Part shown: positions 54,902 through 64,000 of the stretch, piece by piece | Layout: the number at the start of each line of letters is the position of its first letter | Numbering within the stretch: position 1 is the stretch's first letter | NCBI RefSeq assembly: GCF_017875735.1 | Contig: NZ_JAGGMZ010000001.1 | Location: forward strand, 1,178,001-1,242,000 | Length of the DNA stretch: 64,000 nt | Source of the DNA: Arthrobacter sp. CAN_C5 | GTDB taxonomy: Bacteria > Actinomycetota > Actinomycetes > Actinomycetales > Micrococcaceae | Reading direction: 5' to 3' | Position numbers and translations under genes: made by a program | The notes under the pieces: generated by a model | Told to the model about the DNA's origin: nothing | Databases searched by the model: none | Seen by the model: the letters and a program-made list of their open reading frames with translations, nothing else

Positions 54902-55285
54902 ATGCGGGTGCCGGACATTATCGCTGCGGGTCATGCCGAGACTGCGCGCCTGGATGTCCGTGAAATGGTCCGGCGCCTGAACGGCAATCTGGGCACCTTG
55001 TTAGTCGCCACACTGACCGGATCGAAGGACTCGAAGCTGCCCTATAAGTGGGCCAAACCCGACGGTGCCGTTCCCGGCCCTGCCTTCCAGAAGCGGCTGT
55101 AGATCGCCCACCGCGCGTGGAGTTGCATTGCCGACACGGAAACACCGGCAATTGCCCGGGCCTGGTTCATTGGTGGCAACCCTTTCCTGGGCGAGGACAC
55201 TCCATTGACTGCGATCCGCGAGGACCGTCACCGGGAAGTATCCGATGCGCTGGTCGCCTTCCTGGAAGGCAGGCCCGACGTTTGA
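54902..55285 (+). pseudogene. MbcA/ParS/Xre-type antitoxin-like gene with in-frame amber codon
   Basis: ATG 54902 reads MRVPDIIAAGHAETARLDVR, then a helix-turn-helix-like region (VREMVRRLNGNLGTLLVATL) to a TAG at 55100. The frame then continues IAHRAWSCIADTETPAIAR, AWFIGGNPFLGEDTPLTAI and DALVAFLEGRPDV to a TGA at 55283. The last part, with W-NP-LG--TPL and a closing helix, matches the C-terminal domain of MbcA/ParS/Xre antitoxins. CAG (Gln) to TAG is the simplest change. No RES toxin frame is intact downstream. Confidence 0.6.
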
Positions 55286-55697
55286 GTGAACGCCGCGACA
55301 CCTACACCGGGCTCTAGGTCACCAACGACTTCGAGACGGCAGCCACCTCGGCGCTGCAGGTCAGTTCTCGGTACGATCGAACGAGCGGGGATAGCTATCG
55401 ATGGCGGGCGCGGTCCGGACCATGTTAGGGGCGAGGATGATCTTTGGGGGTTCTTTCGAGGCCCGGCTGGCGGAGATGTAGCCGAGATTGGTGCCGAAGA
55501 ACTAGTCCGAAAGGACCGATCCGACGTCGCCGGGTGAACCTTGAAGGTGTCACGGGCCACAGCTGAGGTTGCGGCGATGGCCAACGCTTTCTGGATCAAC
55601 GTGCTGGTGCGAGTTGTCATCGAAATCGCCCTGTGTGCAGGCTGGTTAGCCTCGTAGCAGTAGGTGGGGCCACATAGGTCAAATTGCACCATTCGGC
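55286..55697. other. Gap after the antitoxin-like gene
   Basis: 412 bp. A toxin gene would be expected here by analogy with MbcA/RES pairs, but I find no recognisable toxin in any frame. Confidence 0.35.
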
Positions 55698-55913
55698 ATG
55701 GGTATGAACCTGCGACCCCCCGAAGATCTGAACTTTGAACTGGGCCGCATTGCGGCCGCATCGCAGGTCTCGAAGCATGCGCTGCTCCTTCAAGGTGCGC
55801 AGCTTGTCGTCGCTCGTTATGAACGGCAGCGCGAGATCAATGCAGGTATGGGTTTCGTGGCTTCCGATGACCCGGCCCTACTGACTCGTCTCGAGGGACC
55901 TGGGGCTAGGTGA
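55698..55913 (+). CDS. Small antitoxin-like (Arc/ribbon-helix-helix type) protein
   Basis: 71 residues, MGMNLRPPEDLNFELGRIA, then AASQVSKHALLLQGAQLVV. The start (N-L-R-x-P-x-D-L) followed by two helices is typical of antitoxins with a ribbon-helix-helix fold. The usual toxin downstream is absent: the frame starting GTG at 55910 covers only about 40 codons. Orphan or relic. Confidence 0.5.
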   Translation: MGMNLRPPEDLNFELGRIAAASQVSKHALLLQGAQLVVARYERQREINAGMGFVASDDPALLTRLEGPGAR

Positions 55914-56149
55914 GTGCCCCGAGCATGTTTCTTGTCGTCTTTGACGGCCTCTTGACTCCGAGCCGTCATTCGACTTTGGTCCCGGTTATCCAACCACTGG
56001 CTACGCCCATTTTGATTTGAGGCTTGTTACTGGCGTCGACTGGAGCGAACTACGAGAAGCCGAAGAGCCCTAGTACGGGTCGATAGTCCGGTTCGATGTG
56101 TAAAGTGACATGGCTTCCGCCGTGGTTGCAGCGAAATATTGAGGGTTTC
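55914..56149. other. Gap
   Basis: 236 bp with no supported gene. Confidence 0.3.
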
Positions 56150-56214
56150 AACACCCGCCTACAGCGGATATTTCTTCCTCGTTGAACAAATTAGGCGACC
56201 AACGAGGAAAGACG

Positions 56215-56460
56215 AATCGTGCCACAGGCGCTCTGTTGTTCCACGGTCGTCCACGTGCCAGGCCCCAAATTTGAGGAGCCTGTTGATGCTGGAATGCTAC
56301 GCCCGAGATGGTAGTTGCTTCATGATGTCCAAAACCCCACCTGACATTGTTAGGCACGCGAAACGCCGTTCAGGTCGGGGCAATCAGAATGCAGATTTGA
56401 CTCTGACTGATTCGCTCCTTCAGACCACCATGAAACCAGTGCTATCCGAGCCAAGATTCC
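56215..56460. repeat. Diverged repeat, outer part of duplicated block, copy 2
   Basis: Counterpart of 41964-42230 in the same orientation and the same order relative to the GTGGGACA block. The distance between corresponding points is about 14.2 kb. Confidence 0.5.
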
Positions 56461-57309
56461 TTGATGAGGCTGAAGCTACCACCTCGAGGGGGCGGCACAA
56501 AATCGTAAGCTTCAAATGACCGACAGGTCATCTTGAACTCGTGGATTTGGTCTGATCTCGTGAACAGATCCCTGGTGTCGCCATAAGGTCAGTTGAACCC
56601 TTGGCTCCCCGATGACCCGCACCCGCATCTCGCTCTCACTGGGGTGTGGATCACATGGAACAGCGAAGCGTTGGGGGTGGTAGCGAGGCTCAATCGTCAC
56701 AGTGCCTTCATCGGCCCCTGAGGAAGTAGTGGGCGTCCGCTCACTACGCCAAGGACCACGTGACAGCCCCCGCGAGTCGAAGGGCCCGAGGGCCCTTGTG
56801 GGCGTTGAGCCATACAAGAGCCAATTGGTGCGCCCCGTGTACCTCCGTGATTGATGCCCGTGATGGTGCCTCCTGTGAGGAGGGGTCTGCCAAGCTGGTT
56901 GATTCTTCAAATGGGGCGTGACGGGTTGTGGTTCCGTGCCGTCCGAGAGCCGGAGATTGATCACGAGCATTTAGCTTTGCATGTTCCGGCTCGACCGTTC
57001 GGCGCGGGCAGTCATCTGGGGTGCGGTCGATTTGAAATTCTCACCTGCTGTACACAAACCGGACGGGGGTTCTTGTTCGCACCATCCCGGCGACCAGGTC
57101 GATGAATTGAGGGAGGATCCATGGCGGGGGATCTCCTGTTGACGCAAGAGATGTGCGCAACGGCAACGACCTGCTGGAGGGGTCCCAGGTGGCTTGCGAC
57201 TCATCATGCAGTGACACACTTGCCGAGGGTGTCGAGGAGTAAGCCAAGTGGTTTCCAGCGGCGAGATCAGCCGAGGAGGGCCAAAGGGCAGAAAAGGAGA
57301 CCGTGGGCA

Positions 57310-57870
57310 TGGTTTTGGATTTGTCCCACCGTCCCACCTCTGTCCCACCACTGGTGGGACAAAAAGTTCCCAGGTAAACAAAGGGAAGGGGCCCCCTTAG
57401 AGACAGTTGTCCTACCTGTTAAGAAGAAAAAGAATATATATAGGGCCACTGTTGTTGTTGTCGGCTGTTACTACTACAACCACTGCTGTATCTATATATG
57501 GTTACCAAACTGGTGGGACTGGTGGGACAAACACTTTTTCGACCCTCCATTGTGCCTCTGACGTGGGACGATACCCGAAAAAAGTGTCCCGCAAAGGGGG
57601 TGGACAGGGGGTGGACAGGTAGGACAAACGAAAAAGGGTGAATTCCGGGTTTGGTGGAGTGTGATAACCTAGGAACGAACTCTCATCCACAGTGACGAAG
57701 GTTATCACAAGGCCCTCTTGGGGGGCTTCTTTTTTGCCCGGAAACGCTCTTCGGTGGTGTTTCGTCGGTTTGGGCTGAAAAAGGGTGTTGTCGTGATCGG
57801 GGTCGAAAATGGGGGTGAAAACCCGGTTTTCGTTGCTGGCCGGATTTCGGGTCTCCACGACGCCGATCAC
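57310..57870. repeat. GTGGGACA-repeat block, copy 2
   Basis: Near-identical counterpart of 43080-43650. It contains the perfect inverted pair TGTCCCACC/GGTGGGACA at 57341-57361, the A/T tract, and further GGTGGGACA units near 57512. The inverted repeat (TGTGATAACC at 57660-57669, GGTTATCACA at 57700-57709) and the terminator (AAGGCCC... GGGGGCTTCTTTTTT, one mismatch) follow in the same order. Confidence 0.5.
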
Positions 57871-58020
57871 CCGAAACCCCGGTTTTCGATGCTCACGGAG
57901 CTCGAATCGCCGCTTCAGCCGATCCCGATCAGCTCTCATGGCGACGGCCACCGATCACCGATCACCAGCGAACACGAAAACGATCCCCGAACGATGCTAT
58001 CCCCTCGGAGTAGTCTGCCC

Positions 58021-58160
58021 ATGAAGAGGGGGTGCCCGGAATTCTGATAGCGGACGACTGGCGAAACGATACCTCGTGGATGAAGTCGGACCTTCGTAAT
58101 GCCCGCTCCGGCAATTCGACAAGATCACTGATGTCGGGGGTCTGATGGTGTTCTGATCGA
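58021..58160 (+). pseudogene. Metallophosphoesterase relic, copy 2
   Basis: About 140 bp align with the start of the gene at 43847 (CTGATAGCxG-CGACTGGC, then GATGTxGGGGxTCTGATGGT). Codon phase is lost within a few codons. It lies at the same distance after the terminator as copy 1, so the whole block, gene included, was duplicated and this copy decayed further. Confidence 0.6.
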
Positions 58161-58473
58161 TTAAATTGTGCTTCATTGGTGTTTTGATGGCCTCTAAAAA
58201 CCTGCGATCGGCCTCATTTCGTCGACCAACGCGGAAAGCGTGAGATAGACCAGCGACCGGCTACACGCACCGCCACCCAACGCTCCGCTGTCGCGCGGAG
58301 CCCTTAAGGCCCGGTTGGGCACACCTCGGTCCCTGAGCAGAGGTAGCTGGGTTGCTCAAGTAAACGAGGGCGCGGCACCCCCGGGGTCAGTCACTGGTTA
58401 CTGCTGACCACTGCGGGTTTGCGATCATCGTTTGCTGTGGCCCCCTGGCGGTAACCGGACCTAGAGATCTTGG
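58161..58473. other. Gap
   Basis: 313 bp with no supported gene or repeat. Confidence 0.35.
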
Positions 58474-59424
58474 TTAGGGGTGAGTGACGCGAAATTCTGT
58501 CCAGAGGGGGTAATGGTCAGAGATACGCCAAGACACTTCGTTCTTGGTGTGCCCGGTCAGGACGTGGGGGAGGAAATCAATGTGCCCTGCCTTTCCGGTG
58601 TAGGCGAGGCTTTGGAGCAAGGTGCTGCCGTCAGGTTCAGAGAACCAGGCGATCTGATCGTAGAAGTTCTTGCTATTGTCATCCTCGAAGATGGTGCGCG
58701 GCACGTCATTAAGTTCTGTTGGTGGCCACAACCCGGTGGAGACGAATGCCTCATAGAGGGGATCGCCGAGGCGGTCAAGGTTGAAGTCTCCCAGAACGAG
58801 GAGATTCTCGTTGAAATCATCCGGGCGGTTCGCCCAGCCGAGCATCCATTGAGCGAACGCTGTAATTTCAGGAAGGCGATCGGCGGCCTTGTTACCCCAG
58901 AGGACGTGCACGGTCGTGAGTACGAACCCAGCGGTTCCGCGGGTAAATCCGGCGGCGTAGGGCGTCCGAACAAACTGTGTCACCGGCCCGTCCGTTCCCG
59001 ACGGAAGGACGATTTCCCCGACTAGGCCAGAGGGTTGAACGCGGGTGGTATCGAAGATATAGGTCAGGCGTTCACCATTACCTGCCGGCCCTTCCGTGAC
59101 GTCGGAAGTAACGAATCGCCACGCCGGGCCGAGTCGGTCCATCAAATGTTGCAGCGCCGTGGTGTTCCTCCGCACCTCTTGAAGAGCAAGGACGTCGAAG
59201 CGGGACGCTATCTCTGCGATGCACACCAAGGCATGGAAGTCCCGCTTAGGTGAATCCGTCGGTCCGGATACCCACTTCACTGTTAGGTCACCGAACGCGC
59301 GCAGATTCCACGTCGCGACGAGAAGATTCGTGTGATCCTTTACGGGCACCGTAGCATCCAGCGTCACCCGTAGGCGGTTTAGGTCTTCGGCGACTGCTGT
59401 GGGTGGAACGACCCGGGGATCCAT
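58474..59424 (-). CDS. Endonuclease/exonuclease/phosphatase-family protein
   Basis: 316 residues with the ordered motifs of the EEP fold: Asn in VATWNLRAFG, Glu in LALQEVRRN, Asp and Asn in LVLGDFNLDR, and the closing His in SDHYPLWTEF. Enzymes of this family cut phosphodiester bonds in DNA, RNA or phospholipids, using Mg2+. There is no signal peptide, so a cytoplasmic nuclease is likely. Its start (MDPRVVPPTAVAEDLNRLR) lacks a clear Shine-Dalgarno sequence. The gene is divergent from the NYN gene at 59552, 127 bp apart. Intact. Confidence 0.8.
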   Translation of the reverse strand: MDPRVVPPTAVAEDLNRLRVTLDATVPVKDHTNLLVATWNLRAFGDLTVKWVSGPTDSPKRDFHALVCIAEIASRFDVLALQEVRRNTTALQHLMDRLGPAWRFVTSDVTEGPAGNGERLTYIFDTTRVQPSGLVGEIVLPSGTDGPVTQFVRTPYAAGFTRGTAGFVLTTVHVLWGNKAADRLPEITAFAQWMLGWANRPDDFNENLLVLGDFNLDRLGDPLYEAFVSTGLWPPTELNDVPRTIFEDDNSKNFYDQIAWFSEPDGSTLLQSLAYTGKAGHIDFLPHVLTGHTKNEVSWRISDHYPLWTEFRVTHP

Positions 59425-59551
59425 GGTTCATCGAAGCACATTTTGAACGGCCAGGGAATGAACCCCTTAAATCGTGAAGGAAGGCGGCAACTTTGTTGAT
59501 TCACCACCCGGATGGTTTGACTGCGCCTGTGTCTGCGTACATCCTCAACTG

Positions 59552-60286
59552 GTGAAGCCTGAAGAAAAACGCATTGCCCTACTCATCGACGCTGATAACG
59601 CGCCGGCGTCCAAGGTCGACGTCGTCCTTGCTGAAGTGGCACGTCATGGCGTCGCCAACGTCCGGCGGGCATACGGTGATTGGACAAGCCCACATCTCCA
59701 ACAGTGGGAAGCCGCTCTCCACCCCTACGCGATTCGCCCCATGCAACAGTTCGCGTACAGCACCGGCAAGAACGCATCTGACATGGCCATGGTGATAGAC
59801 GCAATGGATCTGCTTCGTGCAGGATCGGTCGATGCCTTCGCCCTCGTGTCCAGCGACGCCGACTTCACCCCGCTCGTGATGCGGATACTGGCGGACGGAT
59901 TAAAGGTTTACGGATTTGGCCAGAGAAAAACCCCGGAGCCGTTCGTCAACGCTTGCTCGCTATTCACCTACGTCGAGGGACTGGGTCAAGTAACCACGAG
60001 CCCGGACACCTCAGCGGGAACTGACCCGAACAAACTGCGAGGCGATACCCGTCTCGTGCTCTTGATGCGCAACGCTGTTGAGGCTGCCAGCGGCGAGGAT
60101 GGTTGGGCTCACCTAGCCGCGGTAGGAAGCCAAATCAGTAATCAAGCGTCTCTGGATCCCCGCAATCACGGCTATCGGAAGCTCAGCGACCTCATCGACG
60201 CGATCGGCCTGTTTGAACTCAAACGGGAGAACCAAAGAGTCCTGGTACGAGACAAGCGCACTCTGGTACGCGGCGCCATCGCGTGA
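59552..60286 (+). CDS. NYN-domain ribonuclease-like protein with LOTUS-like tail, copy 2
   Basis: 244 residues from GTG 59552 (MKPEEKRIALLIDADN). Close to the protein at 7441 along its whole length, with identical catalytic acid motifs (LIDADNAP, MAMVIDAMD, SSDADFTPL). The C-terminal LOTUS-like region is also conserved (LRGDTRLVLLMRNAVEAAS, GYRKLSDLIDAIGLF). Sequence upstream of the GTG (CTCAACTG) is conserved too, suggesting shared control. The two copies differ enough to be old paralogues or separate acquisitions. Confidence 0.8.
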   Translation: MKPEEKRIALLIDADNAPASKVDVVLAEVARHGVANVRRAYGDWTSPHLQQWEAALHPYAIRPMQQFAYSTGKNASDMAMVIDAMDLLRAGSVDAFALVSSDADFTPLVMRILADGLKVYGFGQRKTPEPFVNACSLFTYVEGLGQVTTSPDTSAGTDPNKLRGDTRLVLLMRNAVEAASGEDGWAHLAAVGSQISNQASLDPRNHGYRKLSDLIDAIGLFELKRENQRVLVRDKRTLVRGAIA

Positions 60287-60311
60287 GAACCAGTCGCTTG
60301 CGAATCGACTA

Positions 60312-60842
60312 CTAGTCTGGATCGGGTTGACCGTTCCACGCCCGTAACCCTGGAGAACGGTTGTCCCACCGGCTCTCTGCTAAAACTTTGACTCTTTGAA
60401 GAACCGCGCGCGAGCCCGCCTCATATGAAGGAATGAGATGGCGAACATAGGGGGCACCACGTCGAGGAAACGAGATGCGATGCCGGATCTCCAACCGGGT
60501 CCCTACAGTCGTATCTGTCAGGAAATAGCCGACCTTAGGGGCAAACTCCCCGCCACCTATCGGACGAGTGATCGAGTACTGCGTAGGTACCTCATCGATG
60601 ATCTCCACAGCAGTCACCTGTTCTTTACCATCCAAAGTCTGAATGAAGACCTGAACTTCGCCTACCCCCGTTGGTGTTCCCTCTGCCCTGAAGGCTCGCG
60701 TGATCGTAGGCTCTATCAGCGAAGCGCTCTCGGCCGGTTTGATGAGATCCCAGACCAGCTGTCGGGGCGCCAAAGTATCGGTGTCGGCCCTACCCTCGAG
60801 CGTCTCGTCCTGCTCGTCGGTTTTCAATGCCCGTCTCCCCAT
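60312..60842 (-). CDS. Hypothetical protein
   Basis: 176 residues. The middle is beta-rich (GEVQVFIQTLDGKEQVTAVEI, YSITRPIGGGEFAPKVGYFL, GTRLEIRHRISFP) and resembles START/SRPBCC-like small-molecule-binding proteins. This is a composition-level impression. No membrane segment. It converges with the NYN gene (26 bp apart). Confidence 0.5.
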   Translation of the reverse strand: MGRRALKTDEQDETLEGRADTDTLAPRQLVWDLIKPAESASLIEPTITRAFRAEGTPTGVGEVQVFIQTLDGKEQVTAVEIIDEVPTQYSITRPIGGGEFAPKVGYFLTDTTVGTRLEIRHRISFPRRGAPYVRHLIPSYEAGSRAVLQRVKVLAESRWDNRSPGLRAWNGQPDPD

Positions 60843-60954
60843 GCACCCAGTATCGCAAAGGCCGAGCCCTCAGCGGTTAAGCAGCGCCGTACCCCGGCCA
60901 ATCATGCCGAAGGAGTGGTGCGCAGCCCTTGGGAGCCTCCTAGCAAAGCCCTTC

Positions 60955-61353
60955 CTATTTTTCGGGTGTGGGGCGGAACAGGGTCAGATGGGCATCGCCC
61001 ACAAAGATAAGCATTTCCGCCGGCCAAGGAGAGTGGACGGACCCGAGGCAAGTCATCACCGCGTCGGCGAGGACCCTGCCGCGGGGTTCAACAAGGATGC
61101 AGTGGGCATATCCGATGGGTGATGCCCCGACCGGGCAGTCGGCCATGATGGCCACGGCCGGGGTGACGAAGCGAGCCAGGGTGAACGCGGCGGTGAGGAT
61201 CTCGCGCATCCGGCCGTCGAGCTCCGGGTCGCTGAGTAACTTGGCGATCTCTGCAGCATCGCCGTCAGTGGGTGCGCTCAGCAGGCCAATAAGGTCGCCG
61301 CGCCCAGACAGATGTTCCATGCCTTCATCCATGCGCAGATGTGCGCCCGACAT
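60955..61353 (-). CDS. Hypothetical protein
   Basis: 132 residues from the ATG at 61353 (MSGAHLRMDEGMEHLSGRG), immediately after the TAG of the preceding gene. Helical start, then a mixed domain (LLSDPELDGRMREILTAAF, ADCPVGASPIGYAHCILVE). Likely cotranscribed with 61358-62349. Not recognised. Confidence 0.55.
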   Translation of the reverse strand: MSGAHLRMDEGMEHLSGRGDLIGLLSAPTDGDAAEIAKLLSDPELDGRMREILTAAFTLARFVTPAVAIMADCPVGASPIGYAHCILVEPRGRVLADAVMTCLGSVHSPWPAEMLIFVGDAHLTLFRPTPEK

Positions 61354-61357
61354 CCCG

Positions 61358-62349
61358 CTAACTGCCGAGCCGCAGCCGGGAGGGGAGCTTGGCGTCGCCG
61401 ACGACACCGACGCCTGCCCCGAGCGGGCGGCCCTTGACCTTGTCCGGTTTCGCGGGCGTCGGGTGCGGGGTCTCTTCACCGGCCCGGGACATGGGGGTGC
61501 CGATCAGGTGGGTGTGGTCACCGGTGCGCATCCAGTACGGGGTGGCAAGGATCGCTGGTGCGTTGTCAACGATGGCGGTGGCGTCGAAGGTTTCCCACGG
61601 GGTGAAGGCGTAGTCACCGAACAGCTGCCGCGGCACCCAGCGTTGGGCACCTTTGCCTTGGACGGTGGCGAAGTCGGCCTCCAGGGAGAAGAACGCTTCC
61701 CCGAGCTCGTGGCGGGCGGGAAACCACTCGCTCCACGAGGCGACTCCGATCCGGATCCACCGGCCGTGATGGTCATGGCGACAGCGGTCGGGTGAACGGA
61801 GTGGTGTGTCGGGACGGCGGTGCCGAGCCGGTTGGCCAGCCAGGCGGTGTAGCGGGCGCGTTCCTTGTTGGCGGGTTTGCGCATCGTGACAGCAACCCAG
61901 CTTCCGGCAGGCATCGCGTTCGCCAGCAGGCGTGGCAGCTCGGTCGGATCGATGCCGGCCTGGGTTTCGCGCAGCGCCGGTGAGCGGCGGTAGGTGAGTT
62001 CGCCGATGGCCGGGGAGTTGCCCAGGTCTTCGGGCAGCTCGGCCTCTTCAGCGCGGGCCCCGACGGTGTGCGCCAGGTGCAATGGGGCGTTGGAGGCCAG
62101 GGATTTCTCGGGGAGGATCAGGTAGCCGTTGAGGCCAGTGTCCTCGCGCCGGGTCAAAAGGGTCGCTGCACCGTGCTCAGTGGCCGCGGAGGAGAACACT
62201 CCGGACTTCTGGGAGAAGGTCATGGGGTTGGTTTCGATGCCGCCGGAACGAGCCAGCCGGTAAATTGCCTGTTGCATGCCTGAATCCATGCGTAGATTCC
62301 CGGTAGTGCCCCTGTGGAACCCAGGACCCCGGATTTGCGGCGAGCTCAT
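61358..62349 (-). pseudogene. Hypothetical gene, frameshifted
   Basis: ATG 62349 reads MSSPQIRGPGFHRGTTGNL, SGMQQAIYRLARSGGIETN, LPEKSLASNAPLHLAHTVG, RLLANAMPAGSWVAVTMRK. At about 61765 the coding frame changes: RWIRIGVASWSEWFPARHE, RQLFGDYAFTPWETFDATA, to a TAG at 61358. One indel would restore a gene of about 330 codons. The architecture suggests a conjugation- or secretion-related protein, but I cannot name it. A sequencing error is also possible. Confidence 0.55.
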
Positions 62350-64000
62350 TTCTTGAATCTGAATACACGCGCCCGGAATCGCGGGAAGCCAGGTTCGCCA
62401 GGCCCCCGGTGGCTTCCACCTCGAACAATTGCTCAATTTCGGGCGCCCAAGGGCAGGTGTAACTGCGCAGCAGTGCGGGTTGTGGAGGATATAGGACCAA
62501 AGTTTTCGGTGTCACCAGTATTGTGTGCGGCAGCTTTCGGAGAATGTCAGGTTTTTGTGGACCAAGTTGGTGCATGTCTTCGACGATGTCTATTGTCCTG
62601 CGGACGGCGGTAAGTGCGTGGCCAGTCCTGCCGGTGAGGATCAGCTGATGTGCTGATTGGTTAACAGTTCCTGCGATGAAAGAGGGGTCTGATGAAAGAT
62701 TCTTCGGTGGTGGTTGGTGGAGAGTGAGCGTGCATCTCCAGTGGTCTTTGCCTCCGGCGGTCTTCAACGTCCTGCGGACAGCAGATGTGTGCGGGGCAAG
62801 TGAAATTCCTTAGCCAACTTTCTGTGTGGCTGGGAGAGTGTCCATGAAGAAACCGGAGCGTGCAGCGGAGCGCAGCCCGGTCAGGGAGCACGTCGTGGAT
62901 TGGACCTTCGGGATCAACACGCAGTGAAGCATCCTGCTCCCGCAGGGGAAGACGAGCAGCAGGGTTGGAAGGTTTACCAGGGAGCCAGGACGGGAAATCA
63001 CTGCGTGGCCAGGATGGTCGCACCGCGTCAGACGCCGAAAGCATGTGGGAGGCCGACATTTCTCCGGCCCAGCAGTTATCGAGTGGGCAGAGCCCGCTGC
63101 GCGAGCAGGAGTAACGGAGTTGAGTCAGATGCCGAAGGCGAAGGTTGTTCCACGGGAAGGAAGGACATGGAGGAGAGGCCAGCGGGGAAACGAGGCGAGG
63201 AGCGCCAAGAGGGTCAGTGCGTGAAGCGATTCGGCAGGTCACACGGAAACCGTGCAGCCGCAATGGGGCCCGCCCAGTTCTACATTCAGTCCAACTCGAT
63301 GAGTACGAACCGGCGGGCCGCAGGCCATTGCATTGGACTGGTCCAGCTCGAAGAAGAAAGCTAACAGTGTTGGAGGAAGGCCCGTCGGAGACGGAAGTGA
63401 ATCCGGGAAGGAAGAAGGCAGAGAGCAGGAATCAATGAGAGTCCCGCACTGGTCGCCTGAGTGGGCAACGGTGCGGCATGACAGGTGTGGCGGGGGCATG
63501 CGCAGCGGCTGCGCACAGTGAGCGAGAAGAGTCCGGTGGTTGTGGTGGGGGAGCGCAGCGAGGCCGCCCTGGCTGGGTTGCCGGTGTCGCTGGAGTGGGT
63601 GAGTCAGGTTCAGGCGGTGGTTGCGTGTGTGGTGTGCAGAGAGTGAGTGTGTGGCTGAGGTTGCGGAATGGGACTCCGGTGTGGTGTGCGGAAGGTGAGC
63701 GAGAAGGAAACAGTCAGGTGGGTTGTCGGGTGAGCGAGACGAGTAACGGTGGGGAGGCTAAATGGGCAGCGGAACGGTAGCAGTGTGGTTGCAGGTGGAT
63801 CAGAGAGTCAGGGTGGTTCAGAGTCAGAGAAGTTGCGTGGGTTGTGGAGGTTATGGACAGGTTTTGCGAAGGCGCGCAGCGCAAGAGCAGGGAGGACGAG
63901 AAGAGCGCAATCAGGGAGCAACAAGAGATCGAGAAGTTGGTTTGTCAGGTGTTCATAGAGGGGAACAAAAAGAGGATCACGAAGCAGGGGAAACGATCAG
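62350..64000. other. Purine-rich region without a supported gene
   Basis: From about 62.7 kb the plus strand becomes strongly G+A-rich, and open frames on both strands have unbalanced, Arg/Ser/Gly-rich composition. GTGAGCGAGA recurs near 63518, 63693 and 63730. I see no domain, RNA gene or element end. It may be non-coding, a degraded gene, or outside sequence of a different history. Confidence 0.4.

Noticed and set aside
55286..55537. RES-type toxin after the antitoxin-like gene
   Set aside because: The 83-codon frame there lacks RES motifs and looks like a by-product of another frame.
62661..63438. Several frames of 100-200 codons on both strands
   Set aside because: Composition is driven by purine bias; they overlap each other and have no start signal or domain.

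Overview
The window is GC-rich DNA with mostly GTG/ATG starts. Its gene families point to an actinobacterium of the Arthrobacter/Micrococcaceae type: DUF2510, proteins opening with a QPxGxPxGGQFA-like leader, actinobacterial lipoproteins and secreted subtilases with C-terminal repeats. I see no rRNA, tRNA, ribosomal protein or central-metabolism gene. The dense insertion sequences, broken genes and plasmid-like orphan genes suggest a plasmid or another accessory region; this is inference.

Layout. 1-1.6 kb: a divergent pair, a secreted protein running off the left edge and a tadA/cpaF secretion ATPase cut off at about 1416. 1.4-6.2 kb and 13.8-18.5 kb: two paralogous copies of one module. Each has a giant minus-strand gene (caspase-like protease, STAND P-loop NTPase, long array of nearly identical 42-residue TPRs), divergent from a plus-strand alpha/beta hydrolase 90 bp away. 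Both copies sit between same-orientation copies of a short motif (TTCTCAAAAGACGTGTAC-like). 6.2-13.8 kb: remnants of a tyrosine recombinase and of an Mrr gene, a NYN-LOTUS-like protein, two ISL3 elements, a lipoprotein and hypothetical genes. 18.5-29.3 kb: a hairpin carrying a Shine-Dalgarno sequence in its loop, a zinc-ribbon protein, an IS21 element, an Mrr-type endonuclease, a BRCT-nuclease fusion and two single-pass or double-pass membrane proteins. 29.3-33.1 kb: an IS3 (IS407-type) element with an IS21 element nested inside it. 33.4-34.9 kb: a large serine recombinase. 35-41.8 kb: a minus-strand plasmid-like gene set, several members broken by one stop or frameshift. 42-44.4 kb and 56.1-58.2 kb: two copies of a block containing GTGGGACA repeats, a conserved inverted repeat, a terminator and a decaying metallophosphoesterase. 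44.7-55.9 kb: broken surface-protein, pilus and J-domain genes, an IS630 remnant, a lipoprotein, a large secreted subtilase and antitoxin-like genes. 58.5-62.3 kb: an exo/endonuclease-phosphatase, a second NYN protein and hypotheticals. 62.4-64 kb: purine-rich DNA with no gene I can defend.

How it may work together. The caspase-STAND-TPR plus hydrolase modules look like NTP-dependent conflict (anti-phage or cell-suicide) systems: TPRs as sensor, STAND as switch, caspase and hydrolase as effectors. Mrr, BRCT-nuclease and the two NYN proteins would fit a defence island. The function is inferred from domains. The two-copy arrangement and the shared boundary motif are read directly from the sequence and are the main finding. 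A second theme is decay: at least seven genes stay readable across a single in-frame stop (all three stop codons occur), and several more carry one frameshift.
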